43,680 nt of DNA from an uncultured Thermomicrobiales bacterium (GCA_902806405.1 CADCWL010000023.1:1-43680), one strand, 5' to 3'. Shown: positions 1 to 10,215, counted from the first letter of the stretch. Translations and numbers: made by a program. The notes: generated by a model not told the origin, from the letters alone.

Positions 1-526
1 CGACGGCGGCGACCGGCTCGCCGTCCGCCTCCTTGCTCTCCCCCATCACCGGGACGGCGACCGCGATCGCCTCGTCCCCCCCGGAGAGGTCCAAGCGGGT
101 CGACACGCCGAAGGCAGTGGGGCCGAGGGCGTCGTCCAGCGCGGCCGTAATCCCTTCGGGGAGCGGACCCGCCTCCAGCCCGGCCGTGGCGACGAGGGAG
201 CGGTCGTCGGCGACCAGGAAGAGCGCGTAGAGGCTGTTCGGGCGGGCCCGGCGGAACTGGGTGAGGAGCGCCTCGGCCGGCTCGGCGTCGAGCCGCTGCA
301 GCGCCCGCTCGCTCGCCAGCTCCTGCAGCACGGCGTCGTAGTCCTCGACCATGGTGCCGACGACCTGGGCGACGACCTCGGCGGTCGCGACCTGCGCCTC
401 AAGCAGCTGATCGTGCTCGTGGAACACGTTCTGCTGGAGCAGGAAGAGCACCACCCCAAGCAGCGGCAGCAGGCACGCGAGGGCGACCAGCACGAATCTC
501 GCCCGTAGGGACCAACGCTGTCCCAC
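1..526 (-). CDS. Membrane sensor protein N-terminus (probable sensor histidine kinase with extracytoplasmic sensing domain), truncated by window edge
   Basis: Reading the minus strand from GTG at 526: VGQRWSLRARFVLVALACLLPLLGVVLFLLQQNVFHEHDQLLEAQVATAEVVAQVV... ; N-terminal TM helix followed by a Cache-like extracellular region; open to window start. Not in the supplied ORF list because it has no stop in the window. Confidence 0.65.
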   Translation of the reverse strand, partial: MGQRWSLRARFVLVALACLLPLLGVVLFLLQQNVFHEHDQLLEAQVATAEVVAQVVGTMVEDYDAVLQELASERALQRLDAEPAEALLTQFRRARPNSLYALFLVADDRSLVATAGLEAGPLPEGITAALDDALGPTAFGVSTRLDLSGGDEAIAVAVPVMGESKEADGEPVAAV

Positions 527-654
527 CCCGTTCCTCCGCCGAATCGCCTTGACTCTGGGTAACAATTTTCATCTTCCCGCGACGACCGGTGCGCCGGACA
601 GGCACCTTGGTCCCGTCCGGACGGCCCATCCGTGTCCCTACCGGCGCCCGCAGG

Positions 655-1059
655 TCACTCCGCGACCGCCCTACGACGCGACCTCGGCGTCGACCGTCGC
701 CAGCAGCACCGCCTATGTCGCCCACCGTCCGTCAGCCCGCGCTGCACCTCTGCCACCTCGGCCGGCGTGATACCGAGCATGTCGGCGACATCAAGGAGGC
801 CGATCAGCGTGGGGAGCGGCTCGACGGCAGAGGCAAGCAAACCGTCGGCCTGGATGCCAACGGCCGGACCGGTCGTGACGTTGCCCAGCAGGAAGATCTG
901 AGCGGCGTTGGCGCCGATCGGAAAGCCTGCCGGCGGGAGTGCCCTGCCGAAGAAGGGCCCGAGCCGCCCGTCATCCACAAGGTCGTCGCTGACGTCGAAG
1001 CGGTTCGGGTCGAGCCCCTCCCGCGGCGACCAGGAGATGTGCGAGATCGGCATAGCCAT
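655..1059 (-). CDS. Hypothetical protein
   Basis: 134 aa ORF MAMPISHISWSPREGLDPNRFDVSDDLVDDGRLGPFFGRALPPAGFPIGANAAQIFLLGNVTTGP...; protein-like N-terminal 110 aa, Arg-rich C-terminus may reflect a frameshift. Confidence 0.45.
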   Translation of the reverse strand: MAMPISHISWSPREGLDPNRFDVSDDLVDDGRLGPFFGRALPPAGFPIGANAAQIFLLGNVTTGPAVGIQADGLLASAVEPLPTLIGLLDVADMLGITPAEVAEVQRGLTDGGRHRRCCWRRSTPRSRRRAVAE

Positions 1060-1568
1060 TGGGGCCGCTCCTTCCCCCTGACCATCTCCTTCGGGAGCGC
1101 CGTGGCCACGTGCCCGGAAGCGCGCTCATCGACGCGGGCCAGGGCGAAGTCGACCGTTCCCTCGGGGTACACGCGGTCGTACGGAGTCGGCGGCGCTCCG
1201 CGCCGGTCGTGGCCCTCGCGGTCCGGATCGTCGGCATCGGGCATCACACGATCGGGGTCCGTCGGTGCCGTCGTGACGGCCACTTCCTGCCCGGCAAGCG
1301 GCTCGTGGCCGCGTACGGCGTCGCGCCGCCACCGCTCCCTGGTCAGCACGATCCGCCTCCCCCATCGGCCCGCGCAGTGTACCAGGGCGTCAACAACCCG
1401 CTCCCGGCAGGGCCCGCCGCACCGGCGGCGAGAACGACGCCGATCGAGCCCCCCGACGTTCGGAGAGCGAATCGGCCGCCGACACCGCCCCTCGGACCGC
1501 CGGGCCGTCATCTCCCGGAGTTCGTCGAGCGCGCCCAACGACGAGGCCGGTCCCAACCCGTTGCCACC

Positions 1569-3584
1569 CTACTCCGCGAAGACCACCACCTGGTGCTCGG
1601 CCACCCGCGGCACCGACACCCACGTCACCCCGTCCCGCTCCTCGTGGGCCAGCGGCTCGCCGCCCGGCGCCAGCGTCACCGTCGCCGCCGGGCGGGGCAG
1701 GCGGACGCCGACGCGGACATCGGCGAGCGGCAGGACGTCCTCGACGACATCGATCACCGGGCCGCGGCGCTGGGGGACGGCGTGGATCAGGTGGAGCACC
1801 GTCCGCCCCTCGTCCGGCTGGCGCAGGAGCGCAACCTCCGCCGTCGTCGGCAGCCCCGGCGTCTGCAGGGCCGGGTCCGGCACGAGGCGATCGAGCAGGG
1901 CGCCGATCAGGTCTCGGTACGCCGGGACCGCGTGCTGGCGGTAGGCGCCGAAGAGGGGGCTGTGGCAGTAGATGACCCGCCCACGTTGAGTTACCGCCGG
2001 CAGGTCGGTGGCGTGGTCGAACGCCGCCTGGCGGTGCCCGAAGAAGTGCTCCGGCGAGCGGGTGAAGTACGGCACCCCGACCCGCGCCAAGGTCTCGGCC
2101 CCGGTCGCCCGGACCGCGCTCCCCCGATCGTAGAGCACCTGGTGGTACCCCGCGAGCGCCTCCCCGAGCTCCGGTCCCGCGACGAGGAAGTCCGGCGTCT
2201 CCGGCGCTTCCCCGGCGTACTCGACGCCGAGCGCGGCGGCCAGCGCCGGGGCGAAGCGGTCCCCCTCCGGCGACAGCCCCGCCCGGTGGGTCAGCAGCAG
2301 CGACCCGCCGCCGTCGAGATACTCCCCGATCTTGGCCGCGTACGCCTCGTCGAAGGGGACGTCGTCCGGGGCGATCACGACCGCGTAGGGGGCGAGGTCG
2401 GCGTCGCGGTCGAGGAACCGAAAGGGGCGGTGCAGCTCCAGCAGCATCCGCAGCGCCCCCTCGTCCGACTCGCGGCCGACGGTGGCGAAGCGCGGGCCCG
2501 TCTCCGCCAGCAGCACGCCGACCTCCGGCACCGGCTCGGCGCCGACGCACCACGGCTCGACCGCCGCCACCCCGCCGAAGACGGCCCCCAGTCGCTCGTA
2601 GGTCGCGGCATCGAGCGCGCCGCGGGGGTGGAGGTGATCGCCGACCGAGCAGGCCGCCCCGGAGGCGAGCATCCGGGCGCACTCGTAGCGGAGCGCCGGC
2701 TCCGTCTTGATCGAGCCGAAGTCGCCCCAGTGGGTGTGGAAGATGCCGGTCATGCCGAGGATCGGCCAGGGCAAGGTCTGGAAGTAGGCGGCGAAGAGGG
2801 GGTAGTGGTTGTAGCCCCAGCCGCCCCCCGGCAAGGACTCGATCTCGACGTGGCTGTAGAACGGCAGTTCGGCGCGGGAGCCGAGCGCCGGGTCGCGGTC
2901 CGGCCGCAGCCGGCTGTTGTAGAAGATCGTGGCCTCCGGGGTCCGCCCCCGGACCAGCGCCGATGCCCGTTCCATGAAGCCCCGCTCGATCCGCGTTTCG
3001 AAGTCGCGGAGGGCGACGGGGTCGCGGGGATCGACCCCCTCCTCCCGCAGCCGGCGGCGGCGCCAGACCGAGCCGTTGCCGTCGTCCCCCTGGCGGATGA
3101 TGTCGAAGAAGATCCCATCCACCGGACCGTAGCGATCCAGCACCTCCTCCGTGCAGGCCAGCACGTAGTCGACGTAGGGGCTGGCGAAGTCGAGGAAGCG
3201 CCAGGAGGAGAGGTCGTCCGGCCGGGAGCGGCAGATGCGGCCGTCGGCCCGGAGCTGCAGCCACTCCGGGTGCGTGTCGGCCATCAGCTCGTCCCAGCCG
3301 ACGGTCAGGTAGATCGGCGCCCGCACGCCGACCCCGTGCAGGGCTTCGATCTGCGCCCCGAGCAGGTCGAAGCCGAGCCCCGGGTGCATCGTCCCGACAT
3401 CGGTCGGGTGGTAGGAGTAGCCGTGGTGGCAGCGCGAGAAGACCGTCATCGAGTCGACGTGCGCCGCCCGCACCGTCTCGGCGAACCGCGCCGCGTCGAA
3501 CGCCTTGCCCACGTCCGGGATCTCCCCCGGCGTGTGGAAATCGAGGTGAACCTGCCGCATCCGCAACCGCGAGGGCGCTGCCAT
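1569..3584 (-). CDS. Putative glycosyl hydrolase (GHL6-like, alpha-amylase-type barrel with C-terminal beta-galactosidase-trimerisation-like domain)
   Basis: Begins MAAPSRLRMRQVHLDFHTPGEIPDVGKAFDAARFAETVRAAHVDSMTVFSRCHHGYSYHP; paralogous to 17659..19773 (same HLDFH, HVDS, GLGFDLLGAQ, HPEW motifs). Confidence 0.85.
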   Translation of the reverse strand: MAAPSRLRMRQVHLDFHTPGEIPDVGKAFDAARFAETVRAAHVDSMTVFSRCHHGYSYHPTDVGTMHPGLGFDLLGAQIEALHGVGVRAPIYLTVGWDELMADTHPEWLQLRADGRICRSRPDDLSSWRFLDFASPYVDYVLACTEEVLDRYGPVDGIFFDIIRQGDDGNGSVWRRRRLREEGVDPRDPVALRDFETRIERGFMERASALVRGRTPEATIFYNSRLRPDRDPALGSRAELPFYSHVEIESLPGGGWGYNHYPLFAAYFQTLPWPILGMTGIFHTHWGDFGSIKTEPALRYECARMLASGAACSVGDHLHPRGALDAATYERLGAVFGGVAAVEPWCVGAEPVPEVGVLLAETGPRFATVGRESDEGALRMLLELHRPFRFLDRDADLAPYAVVIAPDDVPFDEAYAAKIGEYLDGGGSLLLTHRAGLSPEGDRFAPALAAALGVEYAGEAPETPDFLVAGPELGEALAGYHQVLYDRGSAVRATGAETLARVGVPYFTRSPEHFFGHRQAAFDHATDLPAVTQRGRVIYCHSPLFGAYRQHAVPAYRDLIGALLDRLVPDPALQTPGLPTTAEVALLRQPDEGRTVLHLIHAVPQRRGPVIDVVEDVLPLADVRVGVRLPRPAATVTLAPGGEPLAHEERDGVTWVSVPRVAEHQVVVFAE

Positions 3585-3747
3585 CAGAATGCCTCTCCTC
3601 TCTGGCGATCGAACAAACGCGCCGCGATGGGGACGGGTCGCCCCCGCCGCGGGCGAAGCCGGTGGCGCGTCGGGGCCGTCGCGGGCGCGGCCCGCCTCGG
3701 GGACGGGCACCGCCGTGGTCGCCGTCGGCGGAGTCGATCGGGCGGCG

Positions 3748-5124
3748 TCAGGCCGAACCGACGCCGGTCGCCGTCGGCAGCGGCCGGATCTCGAGCGCGT
3801 GGGCCGGCGCCTCCGGGAGGTCGGCCGGGAGGGTCAGGCGGAGCCGGTCGTCCGCCGCGGCGACGGGTATCGGCCCATCCCGGCCGAGGAGGCGAACCGC
3901 CGTGCCCGCGGCCGGCCGCAGCCCGGGCAGCTCGAGCGGACCGCCCGTCGGTTGTCCGAGCAGGATCGCGTAGAGCGCCTCGCCCTTGCGCGTGAAGCGG
4001 AGCGGGGTGCCGTCGCCGGCCGCGCCCTCGGCCGCCTCCCACGGTCGCGTGCCAAAAATCGCCTCGCCGTTGACCCGCAGCCAGGCGCCGAGCCCCTCCA
4101 GCCGCGTCCGCTGCCCGGCCGGGATCTCCCCGTCCGCGGTCGGCCCGACGTTGAGCAGGACGTTGCCGTTCTTGCTGACCACGTCGACGACGAAGCGGAC
4201 CAGCTCGGGGACCGAGAGGAACGAGGCGTCGTCCTCGTTTCGGTTGTAGCCGAAGGAGAAGCCGATGCCGCGCGTGAACTCGAACTTCTCGGCGCTCCGC
4301 TCGACGACGGTGGCGTACTCCGGGGTCCGGAAGTCGTACGAGGCGCCAGGCTGGAGGTCCATGCTCATCTTGAAGCGGTCGTTGACCACCCCGTCGGGGA
4401 CCGCCCGCTCGTAGTCGGCGATCAACCCTTCGGCGTCGAACGCCCGCGGGCTGCCGATGTCGTTCCAGAGGACGGAGGGTCTGTAGCGCTCGATCAGCTC
4501 CCGAAAGTGGGCGTCGACGTAGGCGACGTAGGCCGCGTCCTGGGGCACGGCGGCGATCAGGTCCGGCAGATCCTCGATCACGGTGTCGTTGAAGGTGACG
4601 TCGAGGCCGCCCGAGTAGTAGAGGCCCATCCGCAGCCCGGTGGCTCGGACCGCCTCGGTCAGCTCGCCGACCAAGTCGCGCCGGGCGTGGAAGGCGCCCT
4701 TGGTCGGGTGGGGGACCGCGCTCGGCCACAGGCGGAACCCCTCGTGGTGCTTCGTCGTCAGGACGACGTAGCGGGCGCCGACGTCGCGGAAGAGCGCCGC
4801 CCACGCCGCCGGGTCCCAGCCCGCCGCCGCCTCGTCGAACATCGGCACGAAGGCGTCGTAGTCCACCTCGGGGCCGAAGCTGGCGCGGTGGTACTCGGCG
4901 GTCGGGCTCCCCGCGATCCGCATCGAGTTGACGTACCACTCGGCGTACGGGTTGCGCCGGAACCAGGCTTGCCACCCCTCCCGCTCGACCACCTCCCCGA
5001 GCGGGCCCGTCGTCGGCGCCCAGCCGGGGACGGAGTAGAGCCCCCAGTGGACGAAGATGCCGAGCTTGGCGTCGTCGTACCAGGCGGGGAGGGGCCGGCG
5101 GGCTCGGGACGGGGCGGCATCCAT
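3748..5124 (-). CDS. Alpha-L-fucosidase, GH29 family
   Basis: 458 aa; PAWYDDAKLGIFVHWGLYSVPGWAP, EWYVNSMRI, RYVVLTTKHHEGFRLWPS, GLYYSGGLDVTF, VLWNDIG, NVLLNVGPTADGEIP are classic GH29 motifs; ATG at 5124 chosen inside the longer open frame. Confidence 0.93.
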   Translation of the reverse strand: MDAAPSRARRPLPAWYDDAKLGIFVHWGLYSVPGWAPTTGPLGEVVEREGWQAWFRRNPYAEWYVNSMRIAGSPTAEYHRASFGPEVDYDAFVPMFDEAAAGWDPAAWAALFRDVGARYVVLTTKHHEGFRLWPSAVPHPTKGAFHARRDLVGELTEAVRATGLRMGLYYSGGLDVTFNDTVIEDLPDLIAAVPQDAAYVAYVDAHFRELIERYRPSVLWNDIGSPRAFDAEGLIADYERAVPDGVVNDRFKMSMDLQPGASYDFRTPEYATVVERSAEKFEFTRGIGFSFGYNRNEDDASFLSVPELVRFVVDVVSKNGNVLLNVGPTADGEIPAGQRTRLEGLGAWLRVNGEAIFGTRPWEAAEGAAGDGTPLRFTRKGEALYAILLGQPTGGPLELPGLRPAAGTAVRLLGRDGPIPVAAADDRLRLTLPADLPEAPAHALEIRPLPTATGVGSA

Positions 5125-5177
5125 CGCGGTCGTTGCCTCCAATGGTCGGGAGGAAGATCGGTCGGGGCGGGGGGTGG

Positions 5178-6077
5178 TCAGCGGCCGCCCATCCCGGTCA
5201 GCGTCACGCCGCGGATAAAGGTCCGCTGGGCGACGAAGAAGACGACCAGGACCGGCACCAGGGTGATGATCGAGACCGCCATCAGCTGGTTGAACTGCGT
5301 GAAGTTCTGGCCGCGGAAGAGGTTCAGGCCGAGGGCGAGCGTGTAGAGATCGGTCGAGCGGAGGTAGATCAGGGGGTCGAGCAGGTTGGTCCAGTTGCCG
5401 ATGAACGAGAAGATCGCGACCGTCGCCAGGGCCGGCCGGGAGAGGGGCAGGATCACGTCGAACAGGATCCGGAGGTGGGAGGCGCCGTCGATGCGGGCGG
5501 CGTCGTCGAGGTCGCGCGGAATCGTCATGAAGAACTGGCGCAGCAGAAAGATAAAGAACGGGTAGCCGAACCAGGCCGGCAGGATCAGCGGCCAGAGGGT
5601 GTTGACCAGCCCAACCTCGCTGAAGAGGAGGAAGCGGGGCACGATCGTCACCTCGCGCGGGATCATCAGGGTCGCCAAGAGCAAGATGAAGAGCGCGTTC
5701 TTGCCCCGCGCCCGGAGCCGAGCGAAGCCGTAGGCGACCAGCGAGCAGGAGACGAGGTTGCCGAGCACGTTGGCGAAGGTGACGATCAGGGAGTTGCGGA
5801 GAAAGGTGTTGAACGGGAGCACCGTCCAGCCGTCGATGTAGTTGCGCCACTCGAAGGAGTCAGGCAGCCAGCGGGGCGGGACGGTGAAGACGTCCTCCGA
5901 CAGCTTGAGCGAGGTTGCGACCATCCAGAGGAACGGCAGCAGGAAGAGGGCCGACCCGGCCAGCAGCAGCGCCCAGACGAGCAGGCGGTGCAGCAGCCCC
6001 AAGTGGCGCCCCCCCAGCCGCGGCGCGCGGCGGGCGACCGGGACGACGGGGGCGGGGCGCGGCAGAACCTGGCTCAT
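5178..6077 (-). CDS. Carbohydrate ABC transporter permease (MalG-type)
   Basis: 299 aa, multiple TM segments, EAA-type motif DLDDAARIDGASHLRILFDVILPLSRPAL. Confidence 0.93.
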   Translation of the reverse strand: MSQVLPRPAPVVPVARRAPRLGGRHLGLLHRLLVWALLLAGSALFLLPFLWMVATSLKLSEDVFTVPPRWLPDSFEWRNYIDGWTVLPFNTFLRNSLIVTFANVLGNLVSCSLVAYGFARLRARGKNALFILLLATLMIPREVTIVPRFLLFSEVGLVNTLWPLILPAWFGYPFFIFLLRQFFMTIPRDLDDAARIDGASHLRILFDVILPLSRPALATVAIFSFIGNWTNLLDPLIYLRSTDLYTLALGLNLFRGQNFTQFNQLMAVSIITLVPVLVVFFVAQRTFIRGVTLTGMGGR

Positions 6078-6091
6078 CCGTCTCCTACCTC

Positions 6092-7051
6092 CTATCTCCC
6101 CTGGTCCGCCTCGTAGTAGACCCAGTAGCGGGCGGCGACAAACTGAAGGGCGGTGATCGCCATGATGACCACGAGCAGCACCCAGGCGATCGCCGAGGCG
6201 TAGCCGAGGTCGAAAAAGGTGAAAGCGTTCCGGTAGAGGTAGAGCCCCAAGACCAGCGTCGAATTGGCCGGCCCGCCGTCGGTCATGATCAGGATCAGGA
6301 CGAAGCCCTGGAGCGAGGTGATGAAGCCGACGACGACGTTATAGAAGATCACCGGCGACATCATCGGGATCGTCACGTCCCGGAACTTGCGCCACGCGCC
6401 GGCGCCGTCGAGTGCCGCCGCCTCGTAGAGGTGCTGCGGCACGCTCTGCAGCCCGGCGAGGTAGATCACCATCGCCCCACCGACGCCCCAGAGGCTCATC
6501 AGGATCAGCCCCGGCATGGACCAGTCGGGCGACTTCAGCCAGCCCGGCCCATCGATCCCGAGCCGCGCCAGCCCCGCGTTCAGCAGCCCGTAGTCGGGGT
6601 GGAGGATGTTGGTCCAGAGGATCGCGACGGCGATGCCGCTGACCACCGCCGGCAGGTAGAAGATCGTCCGGAAGAGGGCGATCCCGCGCACCGACTGGTT
6701 CAGCAGCAGCGCCAGCAGAAACGAGGTGACGACCCCGAGGCCGACGCTGCCGACGCCGTAGTAAAAGGTGTTGCGCAGCGCCTTGAAGAAGACCGCGTCG
6801 TCGAGCATCCGCTGGTAGTTGCCCCCCCCGACCCAGGTCGGGTCGCCAAGCAACGACCAGTTCGTCAGGCTGACGAGAAAGGAGGCGACGATCGGCCCGG
6901 CGTCGAAGAGGAGAAAGCCGACGATCCAGAGCGAGATGAAGGCGTAGAAGGCGAGCTCCTCCCGCCGCGCCTGCCGCCCCAGTTTAACCCGGGCGCCAGC
7001 CTCGCTCCGCGGTCGCGGACGGACGCGCGCCGCCACGGACGGAAAAGCCAC
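6092..7051 (-). CDS. Sugar ABC transporter permease (MalF/UgpA-type)
   Basis: 319 aa, multiple TM segments, EAA motif HLYEAAALDGAGAWRKFRDVTIPMMSPVIFYNVVV. Confidence 0.93.
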   Translation of the reverse strand: MAFPSVAARVRPRPRSEAGARVKLGRQARREELAFYAFISLWIVGFLLFDAGPIVASFLVSLTNWSLLGDPTWVGGGNYQRMLDDAVFFKALRNTFYYGVGSVGLGVVTSFLLALLLNQSVRGIALFRTIFYLPAVVSGIAVAILWTNILHPDYGLLNAGLARLGIDGPGWLKSPDWSMPGLILMSLWGVGGAMVIYLAGLQSVPQHLYEAAALDGAGAWRKFRDVTIPMMSPVIFYNVVVGFITSLQGFVLILIMTDGGPANSTLVLGLYLYRNAFTFFDLGYASAIAWVLLVVIMAITALQFVAARYWVYYEADQGR

Positions 7052-7170
7052 GGATCGCCTCCTTCAGGGAGAGGGACGAGGGAAGACGGAAGAGGGAAGG
7101 ACGATGCGAACGTCGTCGGTCTCCTTCCCTCTTGCCCCTTCCCTCTCCGTCGGCGCGGTGCCCGCTCCCG

Positions 7171-8613
7171 CTACGAGGCGTTCTGCGCCAGGATCGGGTC
7201 GATCGCCTGGCAGATCTGCTGCAGGGCCGGCTCGACCTCCAGGCTGCCGGCGATCACCTCGTCCCAGATCGCCTGGGCCGCTTGGGTGACGCGCGGGCCG
7301 GTCGGCTTGTCGAGGATCTCGTGCGAGGCGATCGAGGTCAGCGCCTGCTGCGCGAGCGGGGCGCCGGCCGGCGCGAACTCGGAGTCGAGGTAGGCCGGCC
7401 AGGCCGAGAGGCGGGCCGGGCTCCCCCGCCCCGTCAGGGCCCACATGTACCGCTGGCCCGCGGTCGAGAGGTAGTCGTTCAGGTAGATCCAGGCCGCGTC
7501 GGCGTTCTCCGTTCCGGTCGTGATCATGTAGGCGCTGCCGGCGCTAAAGGTGGCGTGCGCTTGCGGGCCCTTCGGCCAGAGCGCCATCTCCCAGTTGAAC
7601 TTGGCGTTCTCCCGGATCGGCGGCGTCGCCCAGGTTCCTTCCAGGAACATCCCGATGTTGCCGAACTGGAAGGCCGGCCAGGCGACGTTGCGGACGTCGT
7701 CCGGGGTCGGCACCGCCCCCGCCGCCCGCAGCTCGTCCCACCACGTCATCGCCTCGACCGCCGCCGGCTCGGTCAGCCGGCAGGTCGTCTCCTCCGGCTC
7801 GTTGACGTAGGCGGCGCCGAACGGGAAGAGGTAGGCCGGCGCCAGCGTCCCGGCGCCCGGGGTCGGCAACGGAGCGAGGCCGAAGGTCTTGGTCGCCCCC
7901 TCGCCGCTCGTCAGCTTGAGGGCCGCCTCCTTGACCGTGTCGAGGGTCCAGGTGTCGTCCGGGGGGGCGATCCCGGCCTTGTCGAAGAGGTCGCGGTTGA
8001 AATAGAGCATCCCCGGCCCCTCGTCGTAGGGGATGCCGTAGAGCCCCTCCTCGTTCCGGTAGGAGACGAGGGAGGGGGGGACGAAGTCGTCCAGGTTGAA
8101 GTCGGGCTGCCCGGCGATGTAGTCGTCGAGCCGCTGAAAGAGGCCCTGGCCGATGAACTGCTGCGCCCAGGCGAACTGGCAGTACATGATGTCGGGCAGG
8201 GTGCCGCCGGCGGCCTGCGCCGTGTACTTCTGCAGGTAGTCGGCGAACGGGGTGTTCTCGGCCTTGATCTCGATGTTCGGGTGGCGCTCCGTGAAGAGCG
8301 CGTCGAACTGCTGCTGGCGCTTGAAGAAGGTCGCGTCCCAGGCGTGAGAGATGGCGAGCGTCACCTTCTCCGTCGGCTCGGGCACGGCGGCCTGCGGCCA
8401 CGGCCCCTCGGCCCCCGCCTGCGGGTCGAAGATCGAGTCGCCCTGGCGGGCGGGGGCGGCGGTGACCGCGCCGGAGGCGGCCTCCAGCCCGGCCGTCAGC
8501 GCCGCGGCGGCGATGCCGAGCTTCGCGCCGAGCGCGAGGACGTGGCGACGGCTCATCCCGCGCCGCTCGAGCTCCCGCGCCAGTTCCACCACGTCGTCGA
8601 ACCTGCGTGCCAT
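7171..8613 (-). CDS. Extracellular sugar-binding protein of ABC transporter with Tat-like signal
   Basis: MARRFDDVVELARELERRGMSRRHVLALGAKLGIAAAALTAGLEAASGAVTAAPARQGD...; SBP family 1 body (HAWDATFFKRQQQFDALFTERHPNIEIKAENTPF). ATG 8613 with RBS AAAGGAG. Confidence 0.9.
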   Translation of the reverse strand: MARRFDDVVELARELERRGMSRRHVLALGAKLGIAAAALTAGLEAASGAVTAAPARQGDSIFDPQAGAEGPWPQAAVPEPTEKVTLAISHAWDATFFKRQQQFDALFTERHPNIEIKAENTPFADYLQKYTAQAAGGTLPDIMYCQFAWAQQFIGQGLFQRLDDYIAGQPDFNLDDFVPPSLVSYRNEEGLYGIPYDEGPGMLYFNRDLFDKAGIAPPDDTWTLDTVKEAALKLTSGEGATKTFGLAPLPTPGAGTLAPAYLFPFGAAYVNEPEETTCRLTEPAAVEAMTWWDELRAAGAVPTPDDVRNVAWPAFQFGNIGMFLEGTWATPPIRENAKFNWEMALWPKGPQAHATFSAGSAYMITTGTENADAAWIYLNDYLSTAGQRYMWALTGRGSPARLSAWPAYLDSEFAPAGAPLAQQALTSIASHEILDKPTGPRVTQAAQAIWDEVIAGSLEVEPALQQICQAIDPILAQNAS

Positions 8614-8844
8614 CGTCAACTCCTTTGCCCCGCGCCGGCCGTCGTCGGCCCAGCGTGCTCGGTCGGCGCGTCGTCGTCGCCACGTCGAGTTGACCGCTTC
8701 CCCGCTCGGGCGGCCGTGCCGCCGCCGCGCCTCCTCTCCGTCTCCGCGGCGCCGACCTCGGGGCGGCGCCGCACCGGGTAACGCCGATCGTGCCGCCACG
8801 ACCCGACGGCCAACCCATGTACCTCGTGTCCTTCGCCTGCGAGC

Positions 8845-8872
8845 ATTCTATTCGCCGGTGAACCGCTGTCAA
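8845..8872 (-). promoter_or_regulatory. Predicted sigma70-type promoter for the SBP/permease/fucosidase operon
   Basis: Minus strand TTGACA (8872-8867) - 16 nt - TAGAAT (8850-8845); about 230 nt upstream of the SBP start. Confidence 0.6.
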
Positions 8873-9330
8873 GCGCCCTCGGTCGCCGCCGGCGCCCGCC
8901 GCTGCACCAGCAGCAGGTGGTCGCAGACGAGCACCGTCTCCGCCCGCTGGTTCGTCACCTCCAGCCGCTCGACCACCATCCCCTGCTCCGGCCGCTTGTG
9001 GTCGCGCGTCTCGGCGATCGCGACCCGGACCCGGATCGTGTCGCCGAGAAAGACGGGCCGCACGAAGCGGAGCCGGTCGTAGCCGTAGGAGAAGGCGAGC
9101 GGGTTGACGGCACCGGCCGTCATCCCGACCGCGACGGCAAAGATCAGCGTGCCGTGGGCGATCCGCTGCCCGAACGGCTGCGTTCGGCACCACTCCGCGT
9201 CCATGTGGTGCGGGTAGAAGTCGCCGGTCTGGCCGGCGTGGAGAACGACGTCCGCCTCGGTGATCGTCCGGCCGAGCGTCTGCCGCGTCTCCCCGAGCGC
9301 GTAGTCCTCGAAGTGCCGCTCTTCGAACAT
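8869..9330 (-). CDS. MaoC family dehydratase/hydratase
   Basis: [71 protein letters not shown]; hot-dog MaoC motif. Confidence 0.93.
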   Translation of the reverse strand: MFEERHFEDYALGETRQTLGRTITEADVVLHAGQTGDFYPHHMDAEWCRTQPFGQRIAHGTLIFAVAVGMTAGAVNPLAFSYGYDRLRFVRPVFLGDTIRVRVAIAETRDHKRPEQGMVVERLEVTNQRAETVLVCDHLLLVQRRAPAATEGA

Positions 9331-9379
9331 GGCCTCCCTCCCCCGCCTCCGCGTCGCCGCGCCGGCGACCCGCCCCGCC

Positions 9380-10189
9380 TCAGGCCGCGTCGCCTCGTCG
9401 CAGCCCGGCCGTCGCCGTGATCGTCGCCGCGCAGCGCCGCAGCGCCGGCAGCGCCGCCGCCACGAACGCGTCGTGGTCCCGCCGCAGCGCCGCCACCGTC
9501 AGCGCCACCAGCACCCGACCGCCGGGCGTCCCGACCAGAACCGACAGGTCGCTCACCCCCGGCGTCGTCTCCCCGTGCGCCGTCTCGTAGCCCCGCGCCC
9601 GGATCGCCGCCAACCGGTCGGCCAGCGCCGCCCGCGCGCCGGCCGGCATCGCGGCGTGCTCCGCGTCCTCCGCCAGCGCCGCCCGCCGCGCCTCGTCGTC
9701 GAGAAAGGCGAGCAGGACCCGGCCGGAGGCGGTGTGCACGAGCGGCACCGAGCTACCGACCTCAACCGAGAGGCGGACCCGCGTCGGGCTCTCCTCCTGG
9801 TGGAGCAGCGTCAGCCGGTCCCCGTGCGCGACCCCCAGGTGGCACGACTCGCGCAGCTCCTCCGCCAGCTCCCGCATCGGCCGCTCCGCCGCCCGCAGCA
9901 GCCCCTGGTAGGGGGAGTGGGCGTGGCCGAGCTCGTAGAGGCGCAGCGTCAGGCCGTAGGCGCTGGAGGTCGGGTCGCGCTGGACGTAGCCGCGCCGCTC
10001 CAGCGTCGTCAGCATCCGAAACAGCTCGCTCGCGCTCCGATCGAGCGCCCGCGCCAGTTGCGCCTGGGTCAGCGGCACGCCGCCAGTCGCCAGGCACTCC
10101 AGGATGTCCAGCCCCTTCTCCAGGGCCGGCACGTGGTAGTCGGGTGTACCCCGCCCGTTCGCGTCGTCCGCCGCGCGCCCTCTTGACAT
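9380..10189 (-). CDS. IclR family transcriptional regulator
   Basis: N-terminal wHTH ([52 protein letters not shown]) plus IclR ligand domain ([18 protein letters not shown]...[23 protein letters not shown]). Confidence 0.93.
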   Translation of the reverse strand: MSRGRAADDANGRGTPDYHVPALEKGLDILECLATGGVPLTQAQLARALDRSASELFRMLTTLERRGYVQRDPTSSAYGLTLRLYELGHAHSPYQGLLRAAERPMRELAEELRESCHLGVAHGDRLTLLHQEESPTRVRLSVEVGSSVPLVHTASGRVLLAFLDDEARRAALAEDAEHAAMPAGARAALADRLAAIRARGYETAHGETTPGVSDLSVLVGTPGGRVLVALTVAALRRDHDAFVAAALPALRRCAATITATAGLRRGDAA

Positions 10190-10215
10190 CTTTCACTCGC
10201 GAACCGAAGATTCGC
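10183..10215 (+). promoter_or_regulatory. Candidate promoter with overlapping IclR operator
   Basis: Plus strand TTGACA (10183-10188), 17-nt spacer, GAAGAT (10206-10211); inverted repeat GCGAA-N7-TTCGC at 10199-10215 overlaps spacer and -10; lies at the IclR / SBP-like divergent junction. Confidence 0.4.

Noticed and set aside
1059-3995. 978-aa plus-strand ORF opposite the GHL6-like gene
   Set aside because: Antisense open frame caused by high GC3; Arg/Pro/Val/Gly-rich composition with no family motif, while the minus strand encodes a recognisable protein.
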